From: Ursus arctos
Lineage: Eukaryota > Chordata > Mammalia > Carnivora > Ursidae
Assembly (NCBI RefSeq): GCF_023065955.2
Contig: NW_026623008.1
Coordinates: 13,050,501-13,114,500 of the forward strand
Length of the DNA stretch: 64,000 bases
Direction: 5' to 3'
The translations under genes were made by a program, and so were the position numbers. Below, one piece after another: positions 45,950 through 57,410 of this stretch. The notes under the pieces are model-generated. The model did not search any database and was not told the origin of the DNA. It saw only the letters and a list, made by a program, of their open reading frames with translations. The first letter of the stretch is position 1. The number at the start of each line of letters is the position of its first letter.

Positions 45950-46960
45950 GGATATTCATTCATTCATTCGTCTGCTCATTTAGGTGGTCAATCAGTCATT
46001 CATCTGGGGTAGGAGATGGGAAGGGTGAAATGGGCAGGGGCCTTGTAGAGCCTGACAAAGAGGCCGGATTTTATTTCCAGAGTGAATGATAGCCACAGGG
46101 GTGTCTTGAATGGCATGATCTGATTTATGTCAAGAAAATATTATCTGGACACCTGGGTGGCTCAGTCAGTTAAGCATCTGCCTTCGGCTCGGGTCATGAT
46201 CCTGGGGTCCTGGGATCGAGTCCCTGTCAAGCTCTCTGCTTAGCGGCAAGTCTGCTTCTCCCTCTCTCTCTGCTGCTCGTTCTCTCTGTCAAATAGATGA
46301 ATAAAATCTTCAAAAAAAAAAAAAAAGAAATGAAAAATCTGTCTGACAGTTGGATGGAGAGCAGCCCGTGGGGAGACAAGAGCCGGCCTCAAGAAGCCAG
46401 GGGCCTGTGGCATTTGTCCAGCCCAGCAACGGTGGCTGCAGTGGTGCGGAGGAGAGGGAAGATTCGGGACTGATTTTGGAAGAGTTGCTGGCCAGTCCTG
46501 CTCATGACCTGGGATGTGGAAGGGGGTAGAATGGAGAAGTGAGAGGCAACTGGCCAGGGCTTTGGCTTAAAAAGTAGGTGGCAGAGAGGTCATTTACAGA
46601 GATGGGAAAACTGGGAAGGAGCCAGGCGGGAGTGGGGCAGGGGTTCCACAGGTGGGAGCGGAGAACCGCCTAGGGGCCCCGTGTGGAGACGGCAGCACCT
46701 GGCCATTGTGGAGCGTGCAGGAGAGGAGGGCGCTCAGCGGGTGACGTGGGAAACTTGGTCGGTATTTCAGTTTGGCTGAGGTCACTTAGGAAATGAGTAA
46801 GGTAGAGACAGAAGAAGAAAAGCAAGTCAAGGACCGGGCTGCAGGTGCTCCAGCTATCTGAGGCCAAAGCGAGAGGAATCCAGTGAAGGAACATGCAAAG
46901 GAACAGAGGGGGCAAGAGGAGAGCAGGGACAATGGCACGAGAAGGCAGGACAGGAGAGCG
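45950..46960 (-). mobile_element. Long L2 split by a CAN-SINE
   Basis: ATTCATTCATTCGTCTGC, GATTTTATTTCCAGAGTG and GAATGGCATGATCTGATTTA lie left of the SINE. GTGGGGAGACAAGAGCC, GGTGGCTGCAGTGG and TTACAGAGATGGGAAAACTG lie right of it. The right limit is uncertain. Confidence 0.7.
46147..46326 (+). mobile_element. CAN-SINE inserted in an L2
   Basis: The head GGACACCTGGGTGGCTCAGT and the arctoid-type CTGCCTTCGGCTCGGGTCAT are followed by a TC-rich tract and AATAAAATCTTC plus poly-A. Confidence 0.94.
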
Positions 46961-47180
46961 ACTGGTGAGGTCCTCATCGTGGCAGGTGGTTGGCGAGGCA
47001 TCTAGAACGGAGCAGACCCACAGGAAATGGTAAATGCCCCTGTGAATGCGGAACCATGCTTGGAAGATGGCCAGGAGAGCATGCCACCCTCGTAGACTGC
47101 TCTTGAACACAGCAGGTGCTCTTGGAGAGGAGGCGCAAGCTCGGGCTTCCGGGTTCCAGCTCCCCAGCCCCAGGATCCAT

Positions 47181-47405
47181 CCCAGTTGAATTATTGCCAT
47201 GTTCCCAGACTCCCCAGAGTTGGCAGGAGCCCTGGGAGCCCTCCAGGAATTCTGGCTGGGGATGGGGCACAGGGATGTGCCATGTGAACTGCTCCCCTCG
47301 CTGCCCCTTGTTTCCCCTGGGCTCAAGGGAAGGGCTGAAATGGTCTCATGCTCAGGGGACTGCTGCTTAGGGGTGGGCCTCCCCCCAGGGAATATTCTGT
47401 ATGGA
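47181..47405 (-). repeat. Inverted repeat pair, right arm
   Basis: Reverse-complement partner of 43241-43446, about 3.7 kb away. It includes GTTCCCAGACTCC, GGAATTCTGGCTGGGGATGG and CCATGTGAACTGCTCCCCTC. Both arms read open over 60 or more codons in the related frame, but without any gene-like feature. Confidence 0.75.
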
Positions 47406-47499
47406 GTCATGGGGGGAGGGGCACTAAATACACTGGGGTCCAGGCCCCTCCCAGACCCATAAATGAGAACCTCTGGGAATGGCGCTCAGGAATGTTTAT

Positions 47500-47640
47500 T
47501 ATTATTGTTATTGTTATTTTAGCTCCCCTGTCGATTCTGTCCCACAGCTGGTATTGACAACCAATGGGAAACTGAGGCCCCAGAGCCCCACCGTGACTCC
47601 CTCGTACCCTGGATTCCTCCAGGCCACACAAGGCTAGCAT
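47500..47640 (-). mobile_element. MIR fragment
   Basis: CAATGGGAAACTGAGGCCCC preceded by TTATTATTATTGTTATTG. Confidence 0.6.
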
Positions 47641-47702
47641 TCTCTTCCCTTCATAAAATACATCCAGGGAGGAAGTGAGGGGAGGGTAAGAACCTGGGTG
47701 TC

Positions 47703-48071
47703 TCAGTCTGCTTGGACTCTATAACAAAGCACCTTAAACAATAAATGATTATTTTCTCACAGTCCTGGAGGCTGGAAGTCTGAGATTGGGGTACCAGCGT
47801 TGTTGGGGTCTGGTGCAAACTCTCTGCCTGGTTTGCAGACCGTTTCCAGCTGTGTGCTCACGGGGCCCTTCCTTGGTGTGTGCGCATGGAGAGGATTCCG
47901 GCGTCTTTCCACTTCTTAGAAGGGCGCTGCTCCCATAGTGGGGGAGCCACCCTTATGACCTCATCTAACTCCAATAATCTCCCAAAGGCTGCATCTCCAA
48001 ACACCATCGCAGTGGGGTTAGGGGTTCAACATAGGAACTGGGGGGTGGTCCAGACATCCAGTCCGTAACAC
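47703..48071 (-). mobile_element. MaLR (MLT1-type) LTR, reversed
   Basis: TCTATAACAAAGCACCTTAA, CACAGTCCTGGAGGCTGG, CCTTATGACCTCATCTAAC and the end ATCCAGTCCGTAACA are the reverse complement of an MLT1 LTR. It is solitary, with no internal retroviral sequence beside it. Confidence 0.8.
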
Positions 48072-48084
48072 CAAGCATTGGCCT

Positions 48085-48170
48085 TAACCTCAACTGTGTT
48101 ACTTTCTCTCCAGTGTGGCCTTGGGCAAGTCATCCCCGACCTGACTCCTGGGGAAAGGTGAATCCTCAAA
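48085..48170 (+). mobile_element. MIR fragment
   Basis: GTGTGGCCTTGGGCAAGTC. Confidence 0.65.
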
Positions 48171-48179
48171 TAACAGTTG

Positions 48180-48605
48180 CATGGATCTCTAGAGTTTCTG
48201 AGTCATTTTGACACACACCATCTCTCGCACTCCCCCATAACCCTGTGAGGGAGAGGGCAAGGATTTTCGGGTTGGAGAAATACATGTCATAAGGCACTTG
48301 CAGCTGGACCCTTTGCTGGAAGGGACTCATTTTTTTTTTTAAGATTTTATTTATTTTGACAGAGAGAATGCATGCGAGCAGGGGGTGGGAGAGAGGGAGA
48401 AGGAGAGAGAATCTCAAGCAGACTCCACACTGAGTGTGGAGCCCTACTTCGGGCTTGATCCCATGGCTGTGAGATCATGACCTGAGCCAAAATCAAGAGC
48501 TGGACATTTAACCGACTAAGCCACCCAGGTGCCCTTGGAAGGGACCCATTTCACAGGTGGGGAAACTAAGCCCCAGAATAATGGATGGACAGAGTAGCTA
48601 ACTCT
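48180..48605 (-). mobile_element. MIR split by a CAN-SINE
   Basis: CCCATAACCCTGTGAGGG lies left of the SINE; TTTCACAGGTGGGGAAACTA and CAGAGTAGCTAACTCTTGG lie right of it. Confidence 0.65.
48333..48536 (-). mobile_element. CAN-SINE inserted in a MIR
   Basis: The duplication is GGAAGGGACTCATTT / GGAAGGGACCCATTT (48318-48332 and 48537-48551). The head reads AAGCCACCCAGGTGCCC on the plus strand. Confidence 0.93.
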
Positions 48606-48904
48606 TGGTCCAGAACCCCTTTGACATCCCAGGGATTTAAAAAAAAGTCATAGAATTTTCAAGAAAACTCTGGATGAAATTCCTCTGGGAAAACAAGGTC
48701 CCCATTTCCAGTTATTGCTCCAGAGAGAAACTCTGTATCTTTGACCAGTACATACCACATATGTAAGCAAGGAGATGGTAACTGTTGCCACAGAAATACT
48801 GGTTGGTTGGTTTTCTTCCAGACACTCAAACTCCCTTAAGTCCCCAGCCAATAATGAGGATGGATGCCTAGAAACGTCAAACACTGCGCTAAGCACTTCA
48901 CTTA

Positions 48905-49035
48905 TGTTATTTCAGGAATGGGCACACTTTGTCCATAAAGACGTAGTTTCTGCTTTGTGGGCTATACGGTCTCTGTCACAATTACTCAGCTCTGATTTGG
49001 CAGGAGGGCGGCTATGTGTAAACACATGAGCATGT
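48905..49035. mobile_element. hAT-Charlie fragment
   Basis: TGCTTTGTGGGCTATACGG and TCTCTGTCACAATTACTCAG are familiar from Charlie-type elements. Only a part remains. Confidence 0.6.
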
Positions 49036-49209
49036 CTGTGTTAACACTTAAATTTGAATTTCAGGTAATTTCCTATCATTTCTTTTGATTTCTTTTTTCC
49101 CCCCACTAAGAAATGTAAAAGCCACTCTCAGCTGGCAGACTGTTTAGACAGATGGCAGGCGGATTTGGCACCCCCCCCCCCGCCCCGGCCATGGCTTGCT
49201 GACAACAAC

Positions 49210-49335
49210 CAGAAGTAGATTTTGTTGTTACCCCATTTTAAAGGCAAAGAAACTAAGTCCCAGAAGCTCTTTAGGAATCTGTGTAAGGTCCCACCGCTAG
49301 CCAGGGGCAGAACCAGCATTCAGAGTTGGGCGGTC
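49210..49335 (-). mobile_element. MIR
   Basis: CCCCATTTTAAAGGCAAAG and GTAAGGTCCCACCGCTAG. Confidence 0.8.
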
Positions 49336-49439
49336 AGGCCCAGAGTGGGGATCGAGGCGGCAAGGTGCCCAGGGAAGGGCGCACAGCAAGGGGGAGACCC
49401 AGCCCTCCCCGGCCCCCCAGACTCGGACTGAGGCTTGCT

Positions 49440-50335
49440 CTTCCGCACTGTGTATTTATTCCTCATTTATTCCAACTAACGCTCATTTGTTAAGTGGATC
49501 TGGAAATGCTGACATGAGAGTCAGAGGTGGGGGGCGGAAGGGGGCCGAGAAAGCGGGAGTGAGAGCTGGGCGAGAGGGGCCACCGCATCCACACGCATCC
49601 GCACACGTCCACACGCACGCACACACAACGGCTTCCATTTCCTGAGATGTCCACCTGCTTTTATGAATATAAGTGGATTTGTAACAAGCATTGCAGCTGC
49701 ATATAAGGCATTCCGACATGGAGACAATTTTACTAGATAATAGACTATCGTGCAGGATACAATTTAAATTAAAAAATGCAATTTTCACCTTGAAATGAAC
49801 AAATGATTACAATTTCTATACAAATTAAGGCATTCAGCCTCTCTTTCAGTAGTGGCACCAGCCCATGAAATATGACATAATTACCATGAAATACATTTTC
49901 AAATATTTTGATTTTTGTCCGCCGCTTTTTAAAAAACATAGGCCGCCTTCTAGGTCTCCGAGTGTGTGTTGGCATTTCCCACCTTCTGGGAAAAACACAT
50001 TAAAAAGAAAAGCCAAAGTCCCCGAAGATGAAGTTGGCCCCCCTCCCTGCCCTCCCCTCCTCCCACCTCCTCACCCCTCAGAGTTCCCTGCCCTCCCCCT
50101 CCCCTGGCTCAGAGATAAAATTGAAAAAAGGCAGACGGAGGAGAGGGACGCAGGCGACCAGCTCCAAAGCCTGAGATTTATCTAAATTGCTACGCTTATC
50201 TGAAGAATCGCATCTGTTGGTTATCTCAACGCCAGCCACTCCAACCCTCCACCCGTCTCTTCTCTGGAAATCGCTTCCACAGCCCCCAGCTCTCCCCCCT
50301 ACCAACACACCCTCGCCACTGCTGCTCTTATTTTT
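49440..50335. promoter_or_regulatory. Downstream enhancer candidate with GATA cluster
   Basis: About 0.9 kb of non-repetitive sequence has AT-rich parts (CATAATTACCATGAAATAC, CAAATATTTTGATTTTTGTC) and four GATA motifs: AGATAA at 50113-50118, then TTATCT at 50178-50183, 50196-50201 and 50221-50226. It lies about 17 kb past the PAX7 transcript end. The target gene is inferred from proximity. Confidence 0.5.
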
Positions 50336-51339
50336 TAATTATTTTTCCATTCTGTTGTCTCTTTATGGCTGGAGACGAAGGATGAGCCGGCAGTGCCTGG
50401 AGCTCGCTCCAGCCCCATGGGCTAGACAAGGAACTTTGGGGTTCTGCAGGAGTGGACAGGGGAGGTGGTCAGTGGGTCTCAGCTCCCAGGGCAGGGGGTC
50501 TCTGTCCCCTGCCCAAGCTGGGTGACTTTGATGAAGGTCATTCTTAGGCCAACCCGTCTCTTCCTGTGTCTGTAAGCCTATCATCATGAACGACCCATCC
50601 CTGTGGTCTGAGCTTTGGGTGGACCTCTTGAGGCATCAGATCGCCTAAAAGCCCACCTCGACCTCCCCCTTGGTTCTTGGTCTTGGTTCTGAGCCTCCTG
50701 CCCTGACCCACGGCTTCCTGGGTGGGCTTCTCCACTCCCGGTACCCTCCCCTCCCCCGCTGCCCTTGGGACTTGGTTCCACTCCGTTGTGTGGTCCCACT
50801 TCTCTCTCTCAGGCCAGCTATATGGGGCCTTTCCCTCCTCCAGGGAAAGGCCAGCTCTTCCTCAGCTCAGCCTGGGTTAGCGGAGAGTCTGGCCCCTCTT
50901 CTGGCTCCGCATTGCTGTCCTCCCACTTTCTCTCTGAGATGTAAACGGAGCCTAAGGAGAAACATCTATGATCAGGAAGCAGAACATAGAGCCCCTTGCT
51001 TTATATTTGCTTTTGTTTTGCTTCCACCTGCTTTGACGCGGTCCCATCTTGTAACTGGCCGGCATGGAGGACCTCGCTGATGAGGGACAAGCTCAGCATT
51101 CTACAGAGGAAACAACCAGGTATCCCAGACCAATGCAGGAAATTACCAAAGCAATTCCGGACCCAAGGCCATGACTTCTAGCTGTTTGTTTGGAAGGTAC
51201 TTCATGGGACTTTGTGAACTTGGACCACATCCTACCCTACGCACCATCTCCCCCCACCCTTCCTGACCCCAGGGCCAGATGAAGACTGGGTCATTCTCTG
51301 GCTCAGAAAGCAAAACGGGATATCTTGGTGGGAAGAAAA

Positions 51340-51510
51340 CGGGTTTTAGGATCAAGCATCTGCGGTTACACGGTCTCGTCTCCACCGCTTTTTTGCTCTC
51401 CGACCTTGGCCAATTAGGTCTCTGCTCAGTTTTCTCATCTGTAAGATGGGGGTGATGATACTTGTGCGTGGAGGCCATGAGAATTAACTCGGAGAGAACA
51501 TGGCAGGCCC
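51340..51510 (+). mobile_element. MIR
   Basis: GGTTTTAGGATCAAGCATC, CAGTTTTCTCATCTGTAAG and GAGAATTAACTCGG. Confidence 0.8.
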
Positions 51511-51769
51511 TCAGCAGCTGGGAACTGCCCGTCTCATGCTGTGGCTCCAGCTTCTGCTAAGGTATAACAAAAAATCTTCCTAGTTCATCAAGAAAGCTCC
51601 AAAATGTCTATCACTTAGAAAATTTTTGGTGTTTGGGGGTGAATCATGTTTCTATGCCTGGAATACACCCCGGGGTAATGAAACATACATGTGTGAGTAT
51701 CCGGGGACAGCGTTGGGAGTGGGGTGGAAGCAGGAAGGAGAGATTCTTATGACAGAGTAGTATTGTAAA

Positions 51770-51985
51770 CATAATGTTTATTAAGCACCTACTTGTTACA
51801 GGCATCGCGCTGAGGCTCTTTATCTCATTTAATGTCCATGATGCTATTATGAGGTCACTATTAACCCCATTTAACAAGTGGAAAAACTGAGTCACAGAGA
51901 GGTTATGTCATTTGCCCAAGATCCCCCAGCTAGGAAGTGGCAGGGCTGGGATCTGAACCCAAGCTTCTTGGTTCCCCAAAACTGA
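51770..51985 (-). mobile_element. Well-preserved MIR
   Basis: TTATTAAGCACCTACTTG, TGAGGTCACTATTAACCCC, CAGAGAGGTTATGTCATTTG and GGGATCTGAACCCAAGC. Confidence 0.93.
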
Positions 51986-52539
51986 AACTCAAGTGCTCAA
52001 GGTAGACCAGATGACCACAGTTCCCAATTATTTATTTTCTCAGTGTGAAGACATAGATAAGATATGACCTTGGAACCCAAGGCAAGTCAACAGCTAATGG
52101 GTTGAGTATGATGTGAACACAATTAGCTTTAGTCCAAACCAGAATTCACGGATGCCAAGTACAGGAAGCAGGGTTACCAAGCCCTCCATGGCACTCCAGT
52201 CAGACCAGGGTTCAGGGAGCAGTGGAGGCAGTAAAGGTGTGGGAGGGCATGGGGAAGGCAGAAGGAGGAGGTCAGGTTCCACTGAAGGTTCTGCAAAGAC
52301 CCCACGCGCTTGGCCAGCTCACTGGCTGTCTCTGGGCCTCCGCGTCTTCACCTATAGCACGAAGGGGCTGATCTGAAATCAGTCCTCTGCACACATTTCC
52401 ATGAGCCTCCCAGGGAAGGGGAAAGGGACCGTGAGTGCCCACGCCTGGGGCACTCGGGGTGGGCAAATAACCCCAAACAGCCCATCCCAAACCAACATTC
52501 ATTGAAATGGTCAAACTTTTTTCACCTTATCTCAAAAAT

Positions 52540-52990
52540 GCGTTCTAAATTTGCATTCTGTTCCCAAGTGTGTACTAGCATAGACAAACTGTAATTAGAG
52601 AATTTACACATAAATAGATATAATGCTATATAATGATATCTATTTATGTATTTATAATATGTTTTGTATATTTGTAATGATAAAACACATAATATAAAAA
52701 TGGTGCCCGCTCAGTTGTGAATCTTCCCTCTCACAATTCTATCAAACCCCCCTCCCCCACCAAGCCCTAGGAAAGTCATACTACCTTTTTTTCCTGCAGC
52801 TTTGTGTGCTGGGAGATTCAGCAAAAGACCACATCCTTTTTAATTGCCCTTCCAAAGCCAAAGTTCTTCTAGTATAACATTCTATTATTGTAATAGCCAC
52901 ACATTCCAACATTGAATCATTTTAACATCCTAACATGGTAACATCGTCACCCTTGATTATGACATTATTCTAACGTTCGGGCACTGCCTC
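52540..52990 (+). repeat. AT-rich stretch and degenerate TAACAT repeat
   Basis: AATAGATATAATGCTATATA etc. at 52610-52700. At 52875-52975 there is a loose series TATAACATTC, CCAACATTG, TTAACATCC, TAACATGG, TAACATCG, TAACGTTC. Confidence 0.6.
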
Positions 52991-53284
52991 GCTCCAACGT
53001 TCAGTCTGTCTGGTCTCCAGAGAGGTCCTTGAATCTTCAGTTCACCTGTTCCGAGTGTCTGGTTCTGAGTCACGGGCAGGAAGGGGCTCAGCCCCTGGTG
53101 GCCTCCTTGCCCCTGGGAGCGCAAAGCAGCCCCATGAACGAGCCCTAAGGAACCTTTCTGGGGGCACGTACATCAGCCCATCCCCTACCTCCACACCCAT
53201 GCAGTTTGAACACACTGAAGGCATTTGGTCATCCTGGTCCTGGGGCAGAATGACCGCCTTAGAAGTTGTTTGAGATCTCCTGTA

Positions 53285-53440
53285 ATATAATAGCATCTAA
53301 TTATTATTATAGCTAACATTTGCTGGGTGCTTACTAAGTATTCTGTATACACTGTGTGTTTACTGGCTACGCTACTGTTCCTAATCTCCAGAAGATATCA
53401 CAGAGGCTCAGAGAGATTCAAGTCCCACCCCTAATTACTG
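53285..53440 (-). mobile_element. MIR
   Basis: AACATTTGCTGGGTGCTTAC and TCACAGAGGCTCAGAGAG. Confidence 0.75.
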
Positions 53441-53989
53441 AGAGAGGCAGGACTCTAGCCCGTGACTACCTGAGCCCAGCTCACTGCTCTGTTGAACCAG
53501 TGAGTAGGGATGGACCCGTGGAGAATGAGGACTCGAACTCAGAGCCGGACACTGCATTAGTTAAATGTTTACTGTAAACGAATGAGTGAATGAACAGTCC
53601 ACTTAGCACTGCACCGGCGTTCGGAAACCACCAGCCAACATTCAGATGAGTGGAGGGTTAGCCCTGTTTTAAAAGATCACGGATGCTCATAGTGGCTAAG
53701 ATATTCTGGAAGATCGCACAGCTACAAAGTGACGGGGACGGGGTGGTGGATGGGAACAGCTGGAAACAGGTCTGCTGCACGTGGCAAGGGGGTCTGTCCT
53801 CCACTGTGCTGCCTCAACAGCAGGTGGTACCCAGCCTGCCAGGACCACCCTGGCCGCCTTGGGAAGTCACCTGATGGCCTTGGGTTCAGGAACTTCAGAG
53901 ATGCTTCAGGCAAAACAAATGTGAAATTGGTGTCAGAACCCTGTTAGAAAGGCAGGATTTGCAAACCCACATATTAAAACAAAGCTGAG

Positions 53990-54189
53990 GGGCGCCTGGG
54001 TGGCTCAGTCGGTCACGCATCTGACTCTTGATTTCGTCTCAGGATGGGATCTCAGGGTCCTGGGACCGAGCCCCGTGTCAGCCTCCGCACTCAGCAGGGA
54101 GTCTGCTTAAGATTCTCTCTTTCCCTCTGTCCCTCTCCCTGACTCTCTCTCTCTAAAATAAGTAAATAAATCTTAAGAAATAAATAAAT
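53990..54189 (+). mobile_element. CAN-SINE, GACTCTTG subtype
   Basis: GGCGCCTGGGTGGCTCAGTC, CTGACTCTTGATTTCG, ending AAATAAATCTTAAG. Perfect 14-base duplication AAAACAAAGCTGAG at 53976-53989 and 54190-54203. Confidence 0.95.
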
Positions 54190-54369
54190 AAAACAAAGCT
54201 GAGCGGAGGTGATGGGGTGGGAGATAAAGTTCTTTAAACATCATCATTGTTGGCCAAGGTGCTCCACTCCTGGGAATCCCAGCCTCAGGGGGAAAAGCCT
54301 CTGACGGGGCAAAGCTGTCTCCAGGGGGAGGCCAGGAGAGTGAAATAAAATGAGAAGGACCCAAAGGTC

Positions 54370-55640
54370 CAACCATAGAGGGATAGTTAGGAAAATATGG
54401 TATCTCCACTCAATGAGCTACTTTGCAGACATTTTAATGGACCTTTACAACATTTCAACAACATAGAGAAGGGTTGATAACCCAGTGATGATCCACATAA
54501 CTGAGGACAGAAAACTGACTTTGTGATATGATCTCCGGCGTGTTAGCATTCCTGGCAGGTGGGCTGGAAGGGGCGGGGTGAAATCTCACAGGTCTACCAT
54601 CGAGAATGGCGTTGTGCAGACTGGTTCATTGCCCCAGGCCAGAGAGAGGTAAATGGAGGCACGTAATTTAATAAACTCCCCAAAACTTCAAGCCTGAGTG
54701 TGTCCAGTGACTAAAAATGAATGAAACACTGCAGAGGAAGAGCTCTCACCACATCTGTCCCCATGGTGCACAGGGAGAGCTCGTGGGCTCATTTGGCGAC
54801 CCTTGCCTCCCCCATCCCCACACCCCGATGGGGTGGGGTGTCCCCTTCCCAGGGCCCTCCCTGCACAAATGTGCCAAGGGCACCATTTATGAGCCATTGG
54901 TAAGACTCCTTCTAAGCTCAGGATCATTTCCACAAGATACCAGCATCACAGCCTCCAGCAAGCCTCACCTGGCTGAGCAGAAGGGACTGGGCAATAATGC
55001 CTATTTTTATCATTATTATGACCTGTCATGGCAGCCACCATTTATCAGGCACCTTATATGGAAGACCCCTTATATGCACCTTATATGCTAAGACCCCAAC
55101 ACGTGTCACGTTGTTTAATCCTGGTGACAGCTGACGGGGGGGAGGTCTGCCTTAGGAGACAGGCATTCTGAGGTTCTTCTGACTAAGTGTGTCACTCAGG
55201 GGTAGGTGCAGAACTGGGATCCAATCCCAGTCTCTCTGACCTTCCCCACCACCAAGCACAGCTCACCAGGCAGGAGCCTGTAAATAACAACTGGACCACT
55301 GCTCCTAAGAAAGCCCTGATCCTTTCCCTGGTGCAGTAAAGAAATATGTGGATACTCTGTAGTCCTGAGCATGGAGAGAGCTCCAAGAGATCCAGCGAGG
55401 TGAAAAAATAATAATAACAAAGTGCAGAACTACGTGTGTGGTATACCAGCATCTGTGTATTAAAGAGGAGAAAATATACATAGTGTGCTTGCTTGTACAT
55501 GCATGAGAAATCTCTGGAAGCTGCACGAGAAGCTGGCTACATTGGTTACCTCTGGAGAGGGGGACAGAGACAGTTGCCTTTGTCCTTAGAATTCTGAATC
55601 ACATGAATGCATGATACTAAATAAATAAAACCTGGAATTT
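54370..55640 (+). repeat. Two pieces of one old mammalian repeat, family not named
   Basis: AATATGGTATCTCCACTC and AGCTACTTTGCAGACATTTT (54370-54560), then AAAGTGCAGAACTACG, TGCTTGTACATGCATGAG and GGTTACCTCTGGAGAGG (55320-55640) follow the order of one familiar old repeat. Younger sequence with a MIR lies between them. Confidence 0.5.
54990..55230 (-). mobile_element. MIR
   Basis: TTATCAGGCACCTTATATGG, GTCACGTTGTTTAATCCTGG and GCAGAACTGGGATCC. Confidence 0.75.
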
Positions 55641-55984
55641 TTTGAAATGTAAGGAAAACAAAGGGCACGTTGGTCTTGAAAGCACACGCAAATAGGCAGT
55701 CATCACCAGCCACACGCTCATTAGAACAGGCTCTGAACCATCTCTCTTGAGCAGCTTTTGGTTTCACACGGTTTGACTTGCGTTTCTTCTCTGCCGTTAC
55801 CTGAGAAGCTTGTTTGCACCATCAGGCAATGAGCCTGAGTTAGGGAGAGCCAAGGGGCTCCACGGGAAGGGATGTATTTGATGGTTAAGATTTAGACTAG
55901 GGAAGTTAGAGAGAGAAAAAGAGAGAGAGGGAGAAGGTCAACACCACTGGACAAAAAAGAACAAGAAAGGGGCTGTTAAATGGG

Positions 55985-56400
55985 AGTTTATTCATTCGAC
56001 AAATATTTCGTGAGCACTTAATATGTCCCCAGGCTCTGTTGGGCACTGCAGTGCAACAGGGAACCACATGGCCAAAGTTCCTGACCTCAGAGAGCTCACA
56101 TTCTAGGAAGGGGAAACAGGTGGTAAGCAACTGAACACATAAAGACCAAAAATAATCATTACAGATTATTCTAGAGCAGAAGAGGTGAGCCACTCTGCCA
56201 GGGGGCGATGGTGCTGGGCTAGCTGCCTCCCAGCAAACTATACTGACACAGAACCCTGAATGACGGAAAAGGGACAGCCACCTAGAAGCTGGGGAAGTGC
56301 CTTCCGGACAGAAAGAACAGTCAGTGCAAAGGCCCTGTGGTGGAAAGGGCACATTCTGTTGGAGTCTGAAGCAGTGACGGAAGGGTTGCACATCTAACTT
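55985..56400 (-). mobile_element. L2 3' end
   Basis: TTCATTCGACAAATATTTCG, GAGAGCTCACATTCTAGG and AGTGCAAAGGCCCTGTGG. Confidence 0.85.
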
Positions 56401-56734
56401 TTTACAGCAGGAGAACTGTTTTATTTGTTTTTAACATGCAGCTAAGACTTCGATTCATTCTTTCTGTAAGAATTCAGACAAGGTGATGGAGCCCCCTTCA
56501 TCTACCACTGAAATTAGTCTTCCTGCCCAACACCATGCTTGTTAACACTTTGCCATTTACACTTCCAGATTCCTTTCCATGCATTCAACACGTATGCAGA
56601 AATGCGGTTTGCAGAAAGTGAAGACCTGGGTCCACGTCATATGTATTTTTCTTGCCAGGTTGAAGTTTTACTCACTGTATCTTGAAGACCTTTGTGAGCT
56701 CCTGTAATTTTAATTCTTTTTTTTTTAATAATCC

Positions 56735-57190
56735 ACTCCTAATTTCAACTCCATGAACCTTTATTAAGCACCCACCAAAAGCCAGACCCAGGAGATGGAG
56801 ATAAAGAGTCAGACCCTGCTTTCAGGGAACTTAGAGCCTAGGAGAGGAAGCAGGCATCCAGCTAAGCAGTAAGCACCCAGAGACTGAAGCCCTGGAGGGG
56901 CGATCCGAGGATGCACGTGTGTATGTGGTGCAGTGGGCAGGCAGCGAAGCCCATTGGCCTGTGATGGGAGAAGGGGAGCAAGGCAGAGGGAAGGGGTGAG
57001 CAAGCAGGTGTTTTCCAGGTGAAGAGGTCACAGTTAGAGGTCACAGCATGCCCAAAGGGATGGAGGCATGAAAAAAAAAAAAACCGGCCAGCTCTGGGAT
57101 TCCCAGCAGCCCAGACTGGCTGATGTGCAGGGTACATGGAGGACAGGGGCAGCAGGGAAGGCTGAGGGCATGGGTGGACAGGGCCCGGAG
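56735..57190 (-). mobile_element. L2 3' end
   Basis: CCTTTATTAAGCACCCACC, GGGAACTTAGAGCCTAGG, GTTTTCCAGGTGAAGAGG and CATGCCCAAAGGGATGG. Confidence 0.7.
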
Positions 57191-57204
57191 AACCATCGTT
57201 TCTA

Positions 57205-57410
57205 ACACACATATGGTGCATGCTACGTGACAGGCGTTGTTCTCAGCCTTATCAACATTATCATCTTTAATTCCTGCAATCACCCTAGAAATGGATATTA
57301 GTATCTGCTTTAAAGATGAGAAGAAACAGACACAGAGAAGTTAAGAAATGTATCTGAGGACACACAGCTGGAAAGTGGAGGACTGAGGATTCAAACCCAG
57401 GCTATCGATG
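57205..57410 (-). mobile_element. MIR
   Basis: TTAATTCCTGCAATCACCC, ACAGAGAAGTTAAGAAATG and GAGGATTCAAACCCAGGC. Confidence 0.9.

Noticed and set aside
46670..47410. 246-codon minus-strand frame sharing peptide similarity with a frame at 43166-43570
   Set aside because: The similarity comes from the inverted repeat pair. Neither has a plausible gene structure, and the shared part is open in several frames.
47703..48071. Possible intact retrovirus around the MLT1 LTR
   Set aside because: No gag, pol or env sequence is beside it; it is a solitary ancient LTR.
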